Below, in pieces: positions 32,328 to 45,344 of a stretch of 64,000 bases of DNA. Under the pieces are notes generated by a model. The model was not told where the DNA came from and did no database searches. It was given only the letters and a program-made list of their open reading frames with translations. The DNA is from Isoetes taiwanensis. Lineage: Eukaryota; Streptophyta; Lycopodiopsida; Isoetales; Isoetaceae. Location: assembly GCA_021234155.1 (NCBI GenBank), contig JAJEKV010000053.1, positions 6,525,424 through 6,589,423 of the forward strand, read 5' to 3'. Each line of letters opens with the position of its first letter. Position 1 is the first letter of the stretch. The position numbers were made by a program, and so were the translations under genes.

Positions 32328-35300
32328 ATGCAAATCGTCTGCTTGATCCGGAGCTATAGCCCGTTTGGCAGATGCAGACACTACCATCCTTCTCTCGGAC
32401 TATGGAGGGAACGATTTACATACCATGAGGATCCCGATAAACCGCCCAGGTTCTTAGTGGTCCAACCTCGTATTCATCCCAAAACTCTGCTGAAGGCTAG
32501 GTTGCTAGAGGCTCTCCCGGCTATGGATTCGGTCGATGGCCCAACTTATTTGCGAGACAAGGAAGAATTGCCTCCATTTGTATTAGTTCAAAGCCCCCCT
32601 CGTAATAGACAACTACACGCAGGTAAGAACAAAGTCTCTTCTTGAAAGTCTACTGATATATGCCACTTGGTAGCTATGCAATAGAACATTTCCAATTATT
32701 GCAATCCTGGATTGAGAAAACAATGTGCCAATATAGGCGTGTTGTAAAGTTGAGCGCTGTTTTTGCAGGTGCATATTTTGGACCCGGAACTGCTGATATT
32801 ATTCGCGCACATGTTGATGTGGCAACGGTTAAGGTGTTCATTCAGCTCAATTTTGTTTTCGAGTTTACTAGCTTTTAGTAAAGGAAGTTGAAATATTATC
32901 TAATTCGTGATAGTCATAGAACACATATGATTATGGACAGAACTTTAGAGGCATGATTTTGTAATTGGTTAATGTCATTTTCAAACTTTGCATGTAAATT
33001 ATGCACCAAATGCTAAACATTTATCTTGTATTCTCAGGGTGGTATTGATGCTGTATTTGTCAATGCATCTCTCTCTGGTGACCAACAAAGAAATTTGGAG
33101 GTGTTTCTGAAACTTATGCCGATTTTCTTAATTAATGTAGTTGACTGATAGTAATTTGCATGCACTTTCAACTGTCCTCCTAGTTTAGACTGTTTAGACT
33201 GTCCTCTTATATTCAATGCACGATAGGCATACATTGTTGTAAACTAAATCAGTATCTTATTGAAAAATTTGGTTAGGAGTTTTGTATGCTTACTAAACGG
33301 AAATATTTTCATGGCCTCGAGCTATGTAGTTCATGTTTTTCGTACTGGTATCATAACAATGTTCTTAGATGCTTGCAAATGATGAGAGTAAGGTAAGATG
33401 CATTCAGAGGTCTCAAAAGTCAATTGGTATTTTTTTTAGCACATCATAGTCCGTATTGCTTACTATACTTCTAGTAGTGTCTGAACCTGTGTGCATGGTC
33501 TGCTAGATAGGACTATGTAGATTCCTTCCTCTATATATACAATCTTATGTAATCTTTATGGTCTACTGATTTTACATGACAGTAGCGCGCATGGGGAAGG
33601 CCTGTACTTGATCGTGTAGGCCTTATCATTGAAATTTTTGGTGCACATGCGCAAACAAAAGAAGCTAAACTCCAGGTCTAGTTCTGCAGGACATGCATGC
33701 ACGCTGATTAGAAAAGCATATTTTTTTATTTTCTGGTTACATTTCTAAAGATTGGTGAATCCAGGTCGAATTAGCAGCATTAGATTATAAAAAATCTCGT
33801 TTGGTACGTATGATGGGGAAAAAGGGAATGCTTGGATTTGGCACACATGGTGAAGCAGAGGTTGTGAGTGCTCGTGGGTAATGTTCTGTACTTTTGGCTC
33901 ACAAGAAATTCAATTTTTTTTAATTTATTTTGGTTAATTATAGGAGAGCTAGTGGTAGTGGTGGACGGGGATTCATTGGTGGTGCTGGTGAAACAGAGAT
34001 TCAACTGCAACGCCGAAGGTAATATTATAGTTGACACCCACTTTCTGAACGATTGGCATGTGCTTTATTGCTTCTTTTTGCCCAGCCAACATGAAGGAAG
34101 CCACAATATGTGTTGAAATGGTTGTTGACATAGTGAACTAGGGTCCTTAGAATAAGAAGATTCTCGTTTCTATAGCATAGCAGCTATTCCACTTTCTGGA
34201 ATCATAGTTTTGTTGCTTTTGAAAATTATGTAACGTACACAATCATGATTTTACATGGAATTAATATAAATGCTGTTTATTTAATTCAGGATATCAGATC
34301 GTAGAACAAGGCTTTTAGCTTTGCTTTCCGAAGTTCGGCAAACTCGTCTGTTGCAGAGATCTAATCGTCATGGAGTGCCTGTTGTTGCCGTTGTGGGGTA
34401 CACAAATGCTGTACGTAGTTTCTGAAATTTCCCTTGTGAGTGGTGCAATAGGCAGAAAGAACTGCCAATATTTGGCACACGTGGTTACATGGCCATTCTG
34501 AACTGTTTAATTTTATTTTTGCATTAATAAATAGATGATAGCGAGTTTCCATATGTTAAACACAAAGTGTACGGGAGGCTTGCTGTAGTCTTGCTGACGG
34601 TCTTTCCACTGAAAGAATGTAATCTACCAAATAAGATTAATAAACAGATTATACATTCAGGAGGTTACAGCGCAATCTATTAATACTAAAGTTTGCACGT
34701 GAGCGTAATGTTCAAAGCTAGAAAAAATGTATCGGTTATTCCCTTCATACCCTCTAGCCTGAATTTGTATTTTCTTTTAATTGAGTCCCCTATGTTGCTT
34801 TGTAGGGGAAATCAACATTAGTAGGGCAGTTATCCAAAAGCAAAATTTACGCAGACGACAGGTTTGATATTCTACTCTTTTATTTTCCAATGTTTTGTAC
34901 CAGGTTTTAATTTATATCTTAAATATGATGTTGTAGACTCTTTGCGACACTGGATCCACAGCTTCGAAGTGTTATTCTTCCATCAGGGTACAAAGCTGTT
35001 ATTTAGTATGGATTTCTTCCTTTGTTCCTGTTCTAACTTGAAGTTTATAGGAGGAAAGTTCTTTTTAGTGATACAGTTGGTTTCATCTCAGATTTGCCAA
35101 CCCAGGTAAGATGCTTGTCATTGGGCTTGCATTGCCCATGTTGACCTAATAAATTGGTGCCATTTTTATCTATAGCTTGTGGAAGCATTTCATGCAACTT
35201 TGGAAGAAGTAGTGGAAGCAGACCTTATTTTGGTAAGTACAAAAAAGCAACACGTCTATACCAAAGTATTTACACAGAGAATGTTTCTGTCGTTTTCTTC

Positions 35301-35930
35301 CTTATGATACATGGGATTGTAACTCTGCGTCATTCTTCCAGCATGTTATGGATTATAGTGCCCCAAACATGGAAGAGCAACAACTGACAGTCCTTCAGGT
35401 CCTCAAAGATATTGGAGTCCCTGAGGAGAAGCTTGGAACTCATCTAGTGGAGGCGTGGAACAAGGTCATCAACTTTTATGCTACATTATTTGCTAAGTTT
35501 TGATTGCATTATTGGTCATTATTGGCTCGAGCACATTATTGGCTCGAGCACAATTTTGGTGGCTCAGGTTATTGATATACATGAAAGATGATGCTTAAGA
35601 ATTGCTGAAGGTATTCATGGTGTTATATGTGCAGGTTGATCTTGTTCAGAAAACATTGAAGGATGATGGAGAAGAGGAAAACAAATGCCCTTTGTTAGGT
35701 GGACAAACAGACGATGATGAAAACGATGATCAGGACACTGTAATAAATGAAGAGACATTAGAACGGTCGTGTAGTTACAGCTTCCCCTTGGAGGAAGGGC
35801 TGGGTGGTCGTCCTCCAGACTACATGGAAAAGTTTCTAGAGTTGCAGCATCTGCTATAAAGGGTATTGGATTACATGAGCTTCTAGAAGCAATTGATAAG
35901 AAGCTTGAGAAGATCTCAATGGCAACATGA
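32328..35930 (+). CDS. HflX/GTPBP6-like GTPase, 13 exons, N-terminus incomplete, last exon frameshifted
   Basis: Exons with GT-AG borders: 32328-32622, 32769-32833, 33038-33100, 33586-33675, 33765-33877, 33944-34018, 34290-34410, 34806-34861, 34937-34987, 35051-35105, 35176-35232, 35342-35464 and 35635-35930. The reading has the HflX N-domain (LDRVGLIIEIFGAHAQTKEA, GGAGETEIQLQRRR) and the G domain with GYTNAGKS (G1, split by an intron), DTVGF (G3) and NKVD (G4). HflX proteins bind ribosomes and split stalled ones; plant copies are usually organellar. The annotated reading runs into TAA at 35859. The family C-terminus (AIKGIGLHELLEAIDKKLEK) is in the next frame to TGA at 35930, so one base is off near 35830. 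The first exon starts at a weak ATG, with no clear targeting peptide. Confidence 0.85.
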
Positions 35931-37479
35931 TTCCTGTGTATCTTCCATGGCGTTGACGTTTTCTATCTCTCAGCTCTGTCCGGGTGGAAAGCCTGAAATG
36001 CATAGAATGGCGTTGCAAAGGAAAATTCACTTGTCTACACAAATCACAAACACAATCTCAGGTCTGAGTATTATTGGCGAACATTTGAAGAAAAAGCAAT
36101 GGAGTTTCTGCCAGATGAACAAGTAAAATCCCCCTTGCAATAAGCAGCACCTGGAGGAATTGGCCTTCTCTAAATGAGGACGAAATGTAGGATTTTGAAG
36201 GTACTGAACACGATGAAGTCTGAGTTTACACGTGCTTCACTGGGAATTACAATGTGTTTCATAAGAACTGGTTTTAGACTTCCTATAATGTGCTCTTGAA
36301 CTTATGATCTACTCTACATTACAAAGCGTAGAATGTTTGAGTTTGGTGCATGTCCAAATCAATTCAATGTATAATTCCAAAAGTTAGCTAACGATGAACT
36401 TCATGAGAAAAACTCAGGTCTAAGCCTTAGTTAAGTTATGAGCGTCATATGTCAGCAAGGAGTCTCCGTAATATACAAAATGATCAAATCATCGTCCAAC
36501 CCGTAAGGACAATTGTAATTGATTGCATGACCTTGTTCAATCCCAACAACTGCATTCATGCAAGGCTGTTAAAATGCAAAATGATCAAACTATCATTTTT
36601 AACAAAATGATCAAATTATCATTATCCAACTTCTAAGGACAACTGTAATTGATTGCACGGCCTTGTTCAATCCCAACAAGTGCATACATGCAAGGTTGTT
36701 CATACTTGGGCTTACCTGTATATGTGCTGATTGTGTCATTCAAGTGTCGTGTATATGTAGTGGTTGTGACATTCAAGAGGTATTGATATGACATGCATTA
36801 TGACACATTTATGTGAAGTAATTGCCAATTTTAAATTATTCAAGTATCATGTATTATCATGTTATACTATTTGTATGTTGGTCGTTTTACAGATCAAACT
36901 TATAGACAATATGAACAAGAAATAATCTCGATATCATTATAAAGAAAGAGGTTTACAAACTTGCAATAGCAATACATTCAACAAAGTGTCATAAATAAAG
37001 GCTCAATAGATTTATCGAGAAATATTACTTAATAAAGATAGTTGCCCCTTCTTCCTGTGTTGATAATTTGCTTTTGATCAGCTCGGGCCTTTTTGTTGCG
37101 AGTGCTTGAGTTCTAAAGAAAGCCAACTTAGTATTGCATCAAAATTATCCAGATGACGTAAGTAAAATGGTAAATTTACCTCTTAAGTTACATGGTTTGC
37201 AAACCTAGAACTATACCAAGAGAAATGTCTGTCAAAAAAAATTTGGCATCTTCAAATTCGATTTATTTAGATGTGACAGTGGAGTACCTTCTTGATGCTG
37301 CAAATAATGCATGTTGATAATGAACTGCCACTAGATAGCTCAATCAGGTCTTGCAATAAATCACATGTGGACAATCCTATAATGCCAAAAACTCGACAAG
37401 GAATGTTACCTATGTCAAGAAAACCAACTCCATTGGTGTCTCTGCAAGAGAGAAACCACTCGAGTTTATGCCTCCTCTT
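35931..37479. other. Non-coding stretch with a CACTA-like repeat block
   Basis: Includes the probable 3' UTR of the GTPase and, at about 36720-36860, repeats with GTGTCATTCAAGTG and ATATGACATGCATTATGACA that resemble the subterminal units at 31.9-32.2 kb. A 36-bp word (CCTTGTTCAATCCCAACAA...) recurs at about 36530 and 36660. Confidence 0.5.
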
Positions 37480-38530
37480 AACGATCGCGATCCGCATCTG
37501 GATAGCCCATCATACCAAGAGGATTGGCAACTGTTGCTTGTAATGCCATTTTCTACATTTTCAATGAAATATTTATAAATTGATGGGCACAAAAATTCTG
37601 AACATTTAAATCACCTGGAATGCTATCTGCTGCTGAGAATGCTTTAAAATACTTGCTTGATCTGGATTTGCTTGAGCATTTTGCACATTATATTATGTGG
37701 AAGCAATAGTAACCATCATAAATGACTAATCAATATGTAAACAATGGTTGCAATGCACAATACTTTGCGGGCCCAACCGAACGGTTTATTCCCCATTTTT
37801 ACACCAATAAGCACAAAGACATGCAACATCTTTCACGCTGAGGTTTCTACATAAGAGATGGTTTACAAATCCCAATATTTAAAACAAAACTAAAAGTAAG
37901 TTTTACAAACCTGATAGACACAAAATGCATATTCTACAAAATGCATATTCTTTTGAGGTCCCTGTATCACGATGAAGATTGAAACCACGCAAAGGCCTGG
38001 AAAGATCATAGATGCTACTAAATATAAAGAACATAGAAATCAAAAATACAAATAAATCGCCCTTACCTCAAAGATTCCAACAACTGTATTTCAGTTAAGT
38101 AAAAAAAAAAGGCCTCCAACAAACACTTGATCAGACCCATCAGCACTCTCAGCTGCATCGTTGAAAAACAAATCCAGTTATGTCCAATTGTTATTCACAT
38201 GTGTCATATGCAGAAAGGAAGTCAAATTACCGAGGCTTTGAACAACTGCAGCAAGATTCAAATTTTGTTTTGGCGCTGCCATGGGTTATAATCGCTTGGC
38301 CATGTTACACGCACTCATTGGAACACCTTGTAATTTAGGAGACAAATAAACACCAACGCAACCAAGATGGCATGTAAGTTTTAAATAAGATGCGCTTCAA
38401 ATATAATGCCATCTAAGCCATTGCATTGCTAGCTTCCTCAACTGTCCTCATTTCTACAAATGCAAACTTCTTTTCATGGTTGATGTACACATTGACCACA
38501 ACATCACCTGTTTATAAAGATATGCTACTA
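37480..38530 (-). pseudogene. U2AF65 (U2AF large subunit) gene fragment
   Basis: Minus-strand exons follow the U2AF65 order. VVVNVYINHEKKFAFVEMRT then VEEASNAMA is the end of RRM1 (about 38515-38420). PMAAPKQNLNLAAVVQSLG is the linker (about 38285-38232). SDQVFVGGL with FYLTEIQLLESL is RRM2 RNP2 (about 38140-38065). PLRGFNLHRDTGTSKEYAF is about 38005-37935 and ANPDQASILKHSQQQIAFQ about 37675-37617. U2AF65 binds the polypyrimidine tract at 3' splice sites. The start of RRM1, RRM2's second half and the C-terminal UHM are absent, and one-base breaks are present, so this is a fragment with its introns kept. Confidence 0.7.
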
Positions 38531-38596
38531 ATGTTCCCCATTTCAAGCAACCGCAAAAAGATCTAAATGATATACCTAAACACAATATAGGCAAAA

Positions 38597-38893
38597 TGAG
38601 ATGTAATTCTTGCAATGCTACAATCCACAAACCTTCCCAAAACCAAAACTAAAGAAGCGTACCTATTTGAGATACACAAAGTACTTCGAGTTTTTTATCC
38701 TTCCAATGTCAAAGTTTCCATAATCACTAAATAATGTTCTCTTATATTAGCGGGGTGCTTAGCAGAGAGAACATTATTTAGTGATTATGGAAACTTTGAC
38801 ATTGGAAGGATAAAAAACTCGAAGTAGGTACGCTTCTTTAGTTTTGGTTTTGGGAAGGTTTGTGGATTGTAGCATTGCAAGAATTACATCTCA
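38597..38893. repeat. Large inverted repeat (foldback) with 128-146 bp arms
   Basis: The left arm 38597-38742 is the reverse complement of the right arm 38766-38893, with a 23-bp spacer. The right arm lacks an 18-bp piece (TACTTTGTGTATCTCAAA) that the left arm and the second block copy (about 51077-51094) retain. The deletion is therefore specific to this arm and has TA microhomology. Confidence 0.9.
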
Positions 38894-38907
38894 TATCTCA
38901 ACTTCAG

Positions 38908-39306
38908 GTCTTTCAGGTAATGCCTCAAACGAATTTAGTGTCTTGGAATTCCATGGTAACGGCATATGCACAAAACTCTCATGCTAAACAAGCTCTCCAA
39001 CCAATTCTTTCAAAAAATGCAGCTGTAAGGGCTAATTCCAGATAAGCTAACGTTCATAAGTCTACTGAATGCTTGTGTTGCCCAGGAAGAATTAGCTCAG
39101 GGAATTAGAATGCACAAACTTATTGTAAAGGCAAGATTTGATTCCGATGTGGTCGTGAGGAATCTAAAAACATAACTCCAGATGATGTTACATGTGTCAC
39201 CATATTATCAGCATTTGCTATTGAGGAGGGTATTGCCAAAGGTAAGAGAATACATGCTCGGATTATGGGAATGAAGTGGATACTTGTTAAGAATTCCCTT
39301 ATGAAT
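38908..39306 (+). pseudogene. PPR protein fragment
   Basis: Starts after a plausible splice acceptor with VFQVMPQTNLVSWNSMVTAY, a PLS-type PPR motif with the NLVSWNSM signature. It continues through LLNACVAQEELAQGIRMHKL and PDDVTCVTILSAFA. Stops and an internal loss (after DSDVVVRN) break the array. Plant PPR proteins of this class bind and edit organelle RNA. It is fused without an intron to the next fragment at about 39307. Confidence 0.75.
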
Positions 39307-40121
39307 TGGTCCGGCTGGTGGGTCTTCATGGTTGCCTGCCTCTATTTCCAAGGTCGTGCATTCCACTGCTTTTTCCAGCCCAGCAGTGGTAGCAGCCTTT
39401 GCAGCCGCTGGAGTAACATTCTCGCCCCTTGGACAACATGGCTGGGCTAAGAATGACTTTTCCTTCAGGTTAGTCTACTTGATCCCAAGTTTTTCTCTTT
39501 TCTGTATCTTTTCTCTTTATTATTTTCTCAATCAAAACGAGAGCTTTAGATCGCCAACGAACTTGGCAATTTTGTTTGACATATGATAAATTCTTAGTTA
39601 GAGTTTCTACAGCATACTACATTGTCTGAAATTCAGATATATGTTGGATAGTTATTACAAATTGTTAAATCAAAGTAGAATGAAAATTGGTGTTGGATGA
39701 TTTTAGGGATTGGTCAGGAAACACTGTATACTGTGATGCAAGCATATATTCGGACAATGTGAAATGGGCACCAGGATTTTCTACTCATGAGAAATATAGA
39801 CGTGCCAACAAGACATATGATGTAGAGCTGAAGCCTCTGCTTTCTGCATTTACCCCGAGGCCATTGGCACTCACAGTTCTCCGGGCACTACTTATCAATT
39901 TTGGGCCATTGTTAGAGAATTTCATGCAAGTTGATGAAGATGACATGGAAGACTATGCAGAAAGGCCTCTACCCCCAGATTCTGCAGTCTTGTTGAAACG
40001 GTCTGGTACACACATTCCTCGAGAGGTATTTTCTTTCCCAACTGAAGACGGGGCTTCTAATATGGTTGTCACTTGCTGTTTAGAAGAGAAAGTAGGCAGA
40101 AGGATTATTTTTCCTACTGAT
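39307..40121 (+). pseudogene. Two-exon fragment of an unrecognised gene
   Basis: Exon 39309-39468 (PAGGSSWLPASISKVVHS ... GWAKNDFSFR) splices in phase to 39707-40121 (DWSGNTVYCDASIYSDNVKW ... GRRIIFPTD), where a GTAAGT donor follows. The second exon has an intact 138-codon reading with acidic VDEDDMEDYAE and DVELKPLLSAF segments. The composition and splice signals are those of a real gene, but I do not recognise the family. Neither end has its own start or stop, so it is an internal fragment. Confidence 0.6.
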
Positions 40122-40296
40122 GTAAGTATCAATTAGAAAGGTCTTTGGGCGATGGCAAGACAAAGGTTAGTCAAGTAGATATGCATAGCTTCTTCAACCT
40201 TTCTTTCGGAGGTTTGCGAAGGCCATTTCTACCGCTAGCCTTGAAAAGAGCCGACACACCTTGCCCTTCGTGTTCGTCGTCGTCTTCGCCCTCAAA

Positions 40297-40674
<378 letters not shown>

Positions 40675-41707
40675 GTAAGTGACTTAATGCTCCAAGTTTT
40701 CTTTTTCTGGGCATCTTGAATTTCACTTACTCTGCTTCAACAATGAGTTCTGTTGTCACACTCAACCCAGCAGCGATTAGTTTCGTTTCATTTTCGAGAA
40801 GCTAAGATTAGTGTCAATGTTAATATTTGCTTAGAGCATAGCACATCCAACATCTTTGCTAGGAGCATAACAGCTGAGACTCCATGAAACATCGTTGCTT
40901 GGAGCAGAGTAGTTGGACTCCAGATGGTCCAACGATTGCAATATTCTTTGCCCCTTTTGTTTCTCATTGTTATATTTTGAAACTTTTACTACAGTTGCAG
41001 ATGTCTTGGTTTTAGTTAAGTTACAGAGGCATAACTTCCAAATGCATAGGCAACAGGTTCATACAATAAGTTTGATCGGCCAGTAAGTGCAGATAGGCAA
41101 CTCTGCGCAACACAAATTGCAGAAAATGGAAACAGATATCAAGTACGAAGACTCCTATTTATAATGTCAAGTGCAAACCTTTACACTACTTCTGCAAATA
41201 GAGAGCCTCCAAGATTAATAGAAGCATCTGGAACTCATGCTTTACATATTCATAACATTTCCAAGGATTGAGAGTCTTGCCTCCTTGTGTATTTAGAGGA
41301 TAATTGTTTTGCTAATGCAAGCAGTGACCACAATTACAAACGGTTTTATTCTCGGCTTCTATTTGACGTGTTAACATTGGCATTGGTTTTGTAGCTGTGT
41401 TGAAATATCTGGGTTTTAAGTTTGTACAATATGAATGTGAATGTTTGGAGATATGGCTGCAGCAACAGGCCTAGGCACATAAGTTTGTATACCTAAATCT
41501 TAACTGCCATACCTTGTATCGCTAACGATCCTTTAGCAAGATACAAGGTTCCCTTAGTTGAACCTTACTGCCAAGATTGGTGCTTGAAGAGCCTACAAAA
41601 GTGGCAAGGCGTGGGCTTCATTCATGGTGTTCTTGACACTGAAATATATATGTATAGCTATAAAATTATTGCATTTCTCCAAGCCCTCTCACTCATTTTG
41701 CATGCAG

Positions 41708-42445
41708 GAACTATTGACGAGATTTGCATCAGTGACTGGGGCCACATTAAGAAAGGCATGGAGCAGGGATGTCACACAAATTATTGCCCGAACAGACCAA
41801 AATGGGTCTGCGAGGAGAACATTCAAATTTCTGATGGCGATATTGGAAGGAAAGTGGATATTCAAAACTGATTAAGCAGCATAAAAATATAAATTTGCAG
41901 TTTCTGCTAGACCAATATTTACTGGTCTCTGACATTTTGTACATCAAACAGGGATTCATGCATGCCTTACTAATGGGTGTTACGTCCATGAAGAGCAATT
42001 TGAAGTGAGCAATGACATACATGGAGTTGTAGGAGGACCAAAAAAGGGAAGGGCACTAGCTGCATCTAAGGTAAGACACAATTCCATCTTCTGTCTATAT
42101 TAAGCAACACAATATCCATAGTTTAATCATCATTCAATGTAATTGTGCATGCAGGGACCAAAGCTTTTTGATGGATTCAGCTTCTACTTTGTTGGTTCTT
42201 TTGAAGGATGTAAAGCAGATCTGCAAGCTTTAGTTGGCGCAGGCGGGGGAACTGTTTTGCACAGAAAACCAATTTCAACCGAGGAGAAATGTAGCAAGTG
42301 TTTAGTGGTATATGGTGAAGATGGCAAGAAGAGTGCAGAGGTGGAAGCAAAGGCAATTGCACATGCAGCAGGAGCAACTTTTGTTCCCCATAGCTGGCTC
42401 TTGGATTCTTTAGCTGCTTGTACATTACAACACATGCCAAGCTGA
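41708..42445 (+). pseudogene. BRCA1/BARD1-like tandem BRCT repeats, gene fragment
   Basis: Exon A (41708 to about 41874) reads FASVTGATLRKAWSRDVTQI then RRTFKFLMAILEGKWIFKTD, a first BRCT repeat with the GKW core. Exon B (41952-42070) reads IHACLTNGCYVHEEQFEVS and HGVVGGPKKGRALA, the inter-repeat linker. Exon C (42155-42445) reads LFDGFSFYFVGSFEGCKADL and SWLLDSLAACTLQ to a stop: the second repeat. Tandem BRCTs bind phosphoserine partners in DNA repair. The donor after exon A is not a clean GT. No RING or upstream exons exist here, so only the C-terminus is captured. Confidence 0.75.
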
Positions 42446-44370
42446 CCTCTGAGAGAGCTGATGGCTGCAAAATGTAAATTCTGTGTACATTTTAAAAATG
42501 GCCTTTTTTGGCTTAATTTTTCTGAAACACTGAAAAGCTAATCTGATTGCAAGAGCAATACGACGAATGAATGCAACCATGTCTTGAAATTCGGCATACT
42601 TGTTTGATTTAGAAGGGCATCTTGGTTCTGGTCAACGCTTTACAAATATCAAAATGTAGAGATAACGTTTTGCTTTGCACTATCTACTTCACAGTAAACT
42701 TGCTATAGAAATTGTTGGCTTACCACGTTGAATACCAATGCTTGATCTAGAAGATATATTGAGGAGGTTGCTAGGGGTCGCATCCGTATTTTTTTTGTGC
42801 TGCAAATTCGCCCAAATTCGCAATCTTCTCTGAACATCAGAATATAAACCCCAGAAAGTAACATGCTTATTAAAATACTGGTTGGATATGTAACTCATTT
42901 ATTCGCCCAAATTCGCAATCTTCTCTGAACATCAGAATATAAACCCCAGAAAGTAACATGCTTATTAAAATACTGGTTGGATATGTAACTCATTTATTGG
43001 ATATTTTGTTGAGATCGTGTATGGTGTTGTTCATGCTGTAGATTTCAGTGAACTTACTTTTGAAGTTGCGGCTCTGGTATGCATTCCACCAAGTAATTAT
43101 CTATGCTCTCAAATCCAAAGAGTTTGCACCCTAAGCACTTTAATTGGTTTATACCATTGCTGAGAACACGTATAAGATGGTTGCACAAAAAAGTGATGCG
43201 GGTTTGCTCTTGAAAATGGTAGATGAGCCATCCTTCATGTCGCTTAATGACCTTTTACATAAATAATTATGGGGCGTCTCACACATCTAAATAACAAACA
43301 AGGTCACTATTGCACCTTGAATTCAACCTCAATGCACACTACACCCTATTCACACCAATATTGCATTCTACAAATGATCTTGTAGAAGCTTGAAAATCAT
43401 CTCGCCTTAAAAGGGTAGTCCAAGAAAAATTCTTAGAAAACAAGTAGATACACCTTCCGAGTTAGTCAATGGTTTGTTACGGAAGTAATTCTATTAATCA
43501 AAGTATAGCCTTACTAAGCTCTAGATGATATGGTTTTTGAAGCTAATAACCTTTAAATGATTTGTTTTTGAAGCTAATAACCTTTAACTTCACAGGCATG
43601 AACTAGCTACATATGCACAAAATATTTTCACCTGACACGCATTCGAGACGTGCTTTATTTTAGTTTCAATATAAGAGGGGATACATTATCATTCATTACA
43701 CAATCGTTTCACAGTGCATAAAATGCACAAAAAATCTGCTATATTGTTAAGGATGCATAAGAAAAGTTTATAAGCCTATATTGTTAGGGGTGCATTAGAA
43801 AAGCTTGTAATCCTTAATGTGTCTCAAAATGCTTACAATATGTAAGCCGAGCTTTCCAGATCAAAAAGATCATAGTACGCCTACTCGAAAGACCAAACAA
43901 AGTATAGCACACATACTTGGATGCATGCAAATTGCAAGTCATAAATGTAGCTCGACCAATGCTTGAGACGATTTGCACTACTTACTTTTCAATTGCTATC
44001 ACTTGCATGCTATCACATTCTATACAACCCTTGCAAATGTAGCCCTAGCAACGTCCGGGCATAAACACATGAAACCCTTTGTTCAATTGTCCTACATCAA
44101 GTAATTTTGTTTTTTTACTTGAAGGCTTGATTCGCTTAAGGACGCACAACATGATGGGTCTAAACAAGACAATAGCACTTGAAGGGTGCAATAGAAATTT
44201 GATTTTACTTAAGAAATCAAGAACCTCTTTTAAGAGCAGCATGCAACGTGGGGAACCTACGACCAACGCATAGGAAACTCAAATATATAGGTTGTACCCT
44301 GTAAAAACGCTATAGCGTAGCACTAATGGGCTTGGTTTGCTATATCTATGTTAATTTTTAAATTAAAGCT
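42446..44370. other. Non-coding stretch up to the Helitron end
   Basis: AT-rich, with no supported coding potential. It contains the 95-bp tandem duplication listed separately. Confidence 0.5.
42806..42995. repeat. 95-bp perfect tandem duplication
   Basis: Two adjacent identical 95-bp copies, 42806-42900 and 42901-42995, each beginning ATTCGCCCAAATTCGCAATC. Confidence 0.95.
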
Positions 44371-44407
44371 CGATAAAAAGCCCAGCAACGCTGGGCACTT
44401 TTTCTAG
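44371..44407 (+). mobile_element. Helitron 3' terminus
   Basis: A 7-bp perfect hairpin GCCCAGC-AAC-GCTGGGC (44380-44396) is followed after seven bases by CTAG (44404-44407) and then T. This is the classical Helitron 3' end and insertion context. The 5' TC end was not located, so the length of the element is unknown; the gene fragments upstream on the same strand are the likely cargo. Confidence 0.75.
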
Positions 44408-44512
44408 TATTTATATAAAAAACCAATTTTTCCTTAAAACTCCGCAGTTTATAATTTGAAAACAATGTAACTTAAAAAAATGTTCAAGAAGAAATTACTT
44501 GAACAAAGTCTT

Positions 44513-44927
44513 TCAAAGTCTAAAGGACTCTCTACAATTCTCCAATACACCTCTCCTTCTCATCCATTCCTTGTAGAGAGATGACCAATCTACTTCTTCA
44601 ATGTTCTCTGGCCCATTTAGTGACATAAACATTAACATATTCAAGCTTTTGAAGCTCAATCTAATTCTATCCTCATCTTTGTATTGTTCAACTTTAAAAA
44701 CCCCTTGCACATTTCACTGTAGATGATGGAATCACTAGATTCATTTGTCGTAATTTCTTTATCTCAGGATACAATTGACCTAGGTCCAATTCAAGTCCGC
44801 TTAAAAGCAAACCTAGTGTAAAGACTTTCCTGGACAACGACCATGCATCCTCAAGGTGAAATCCATGTATTAACTCTACATTCCTTGCATCAATCTTTCC
44901 ACTAAACTTAGCAAGAAGCATTTCCAT
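44513..44927 (-). pseudogene. Short coding-like remnant, family uncertain
   Basis: Two overlapping minus-strand readings (KFSGKIDARNVELIHGF with LEDAWSLSRKVF, then DEDRIRLSFKSL with WSSLYKEWMRRRG) have a protein-like composition. The EDAWSL and LSFKSL words recall the NB-ARC part of NLR resistance proteins, but no P-loop or GLPL motif is present, so I offer this only as a possibility. Confidence 0.22.
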
Positions 44928-45344
44928 CTATTTATCACATGTTTCAGCATGCACATCATCATCATGTATGCTAATAATAATAAAATAAATTAAACATATA
45001 AAAGACATCATTGGGCCTTAAGAAAACTTTAAGGGTTTTGTAAAGGCTCGCCCTTATTTCCAAGGTTGATTATTATTTTGCCCTTTCATGGGGAAGGGTA
45101 TTTTTTTAATCTCGCCCTTATTTACAATGGCTATAAATTTTTTCCCTTCCTTTTTGAGGGCAGGAGGCCTCTGTAAGGGTGGGCAGGCCATGAAAGTTGA
45201 TCCATGAATGGAAGTTTTTTGATAGTTTGTCATGTTTCGTATCCTTTTCGATTTAATTCTTTGTCTTCGTTTTTGTTTAGGGTTTCTGCCCGACTACATT
45301 TGTCGGATCCTACACTATGGCAGGGAAGGAGTTTACACATACCT

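Noticed and set aside
36720-36860. Right end of the CACTA element
   Set aside because: The repeat units are in the same orientation as at the left end and no inverted CACTA terminus follows.
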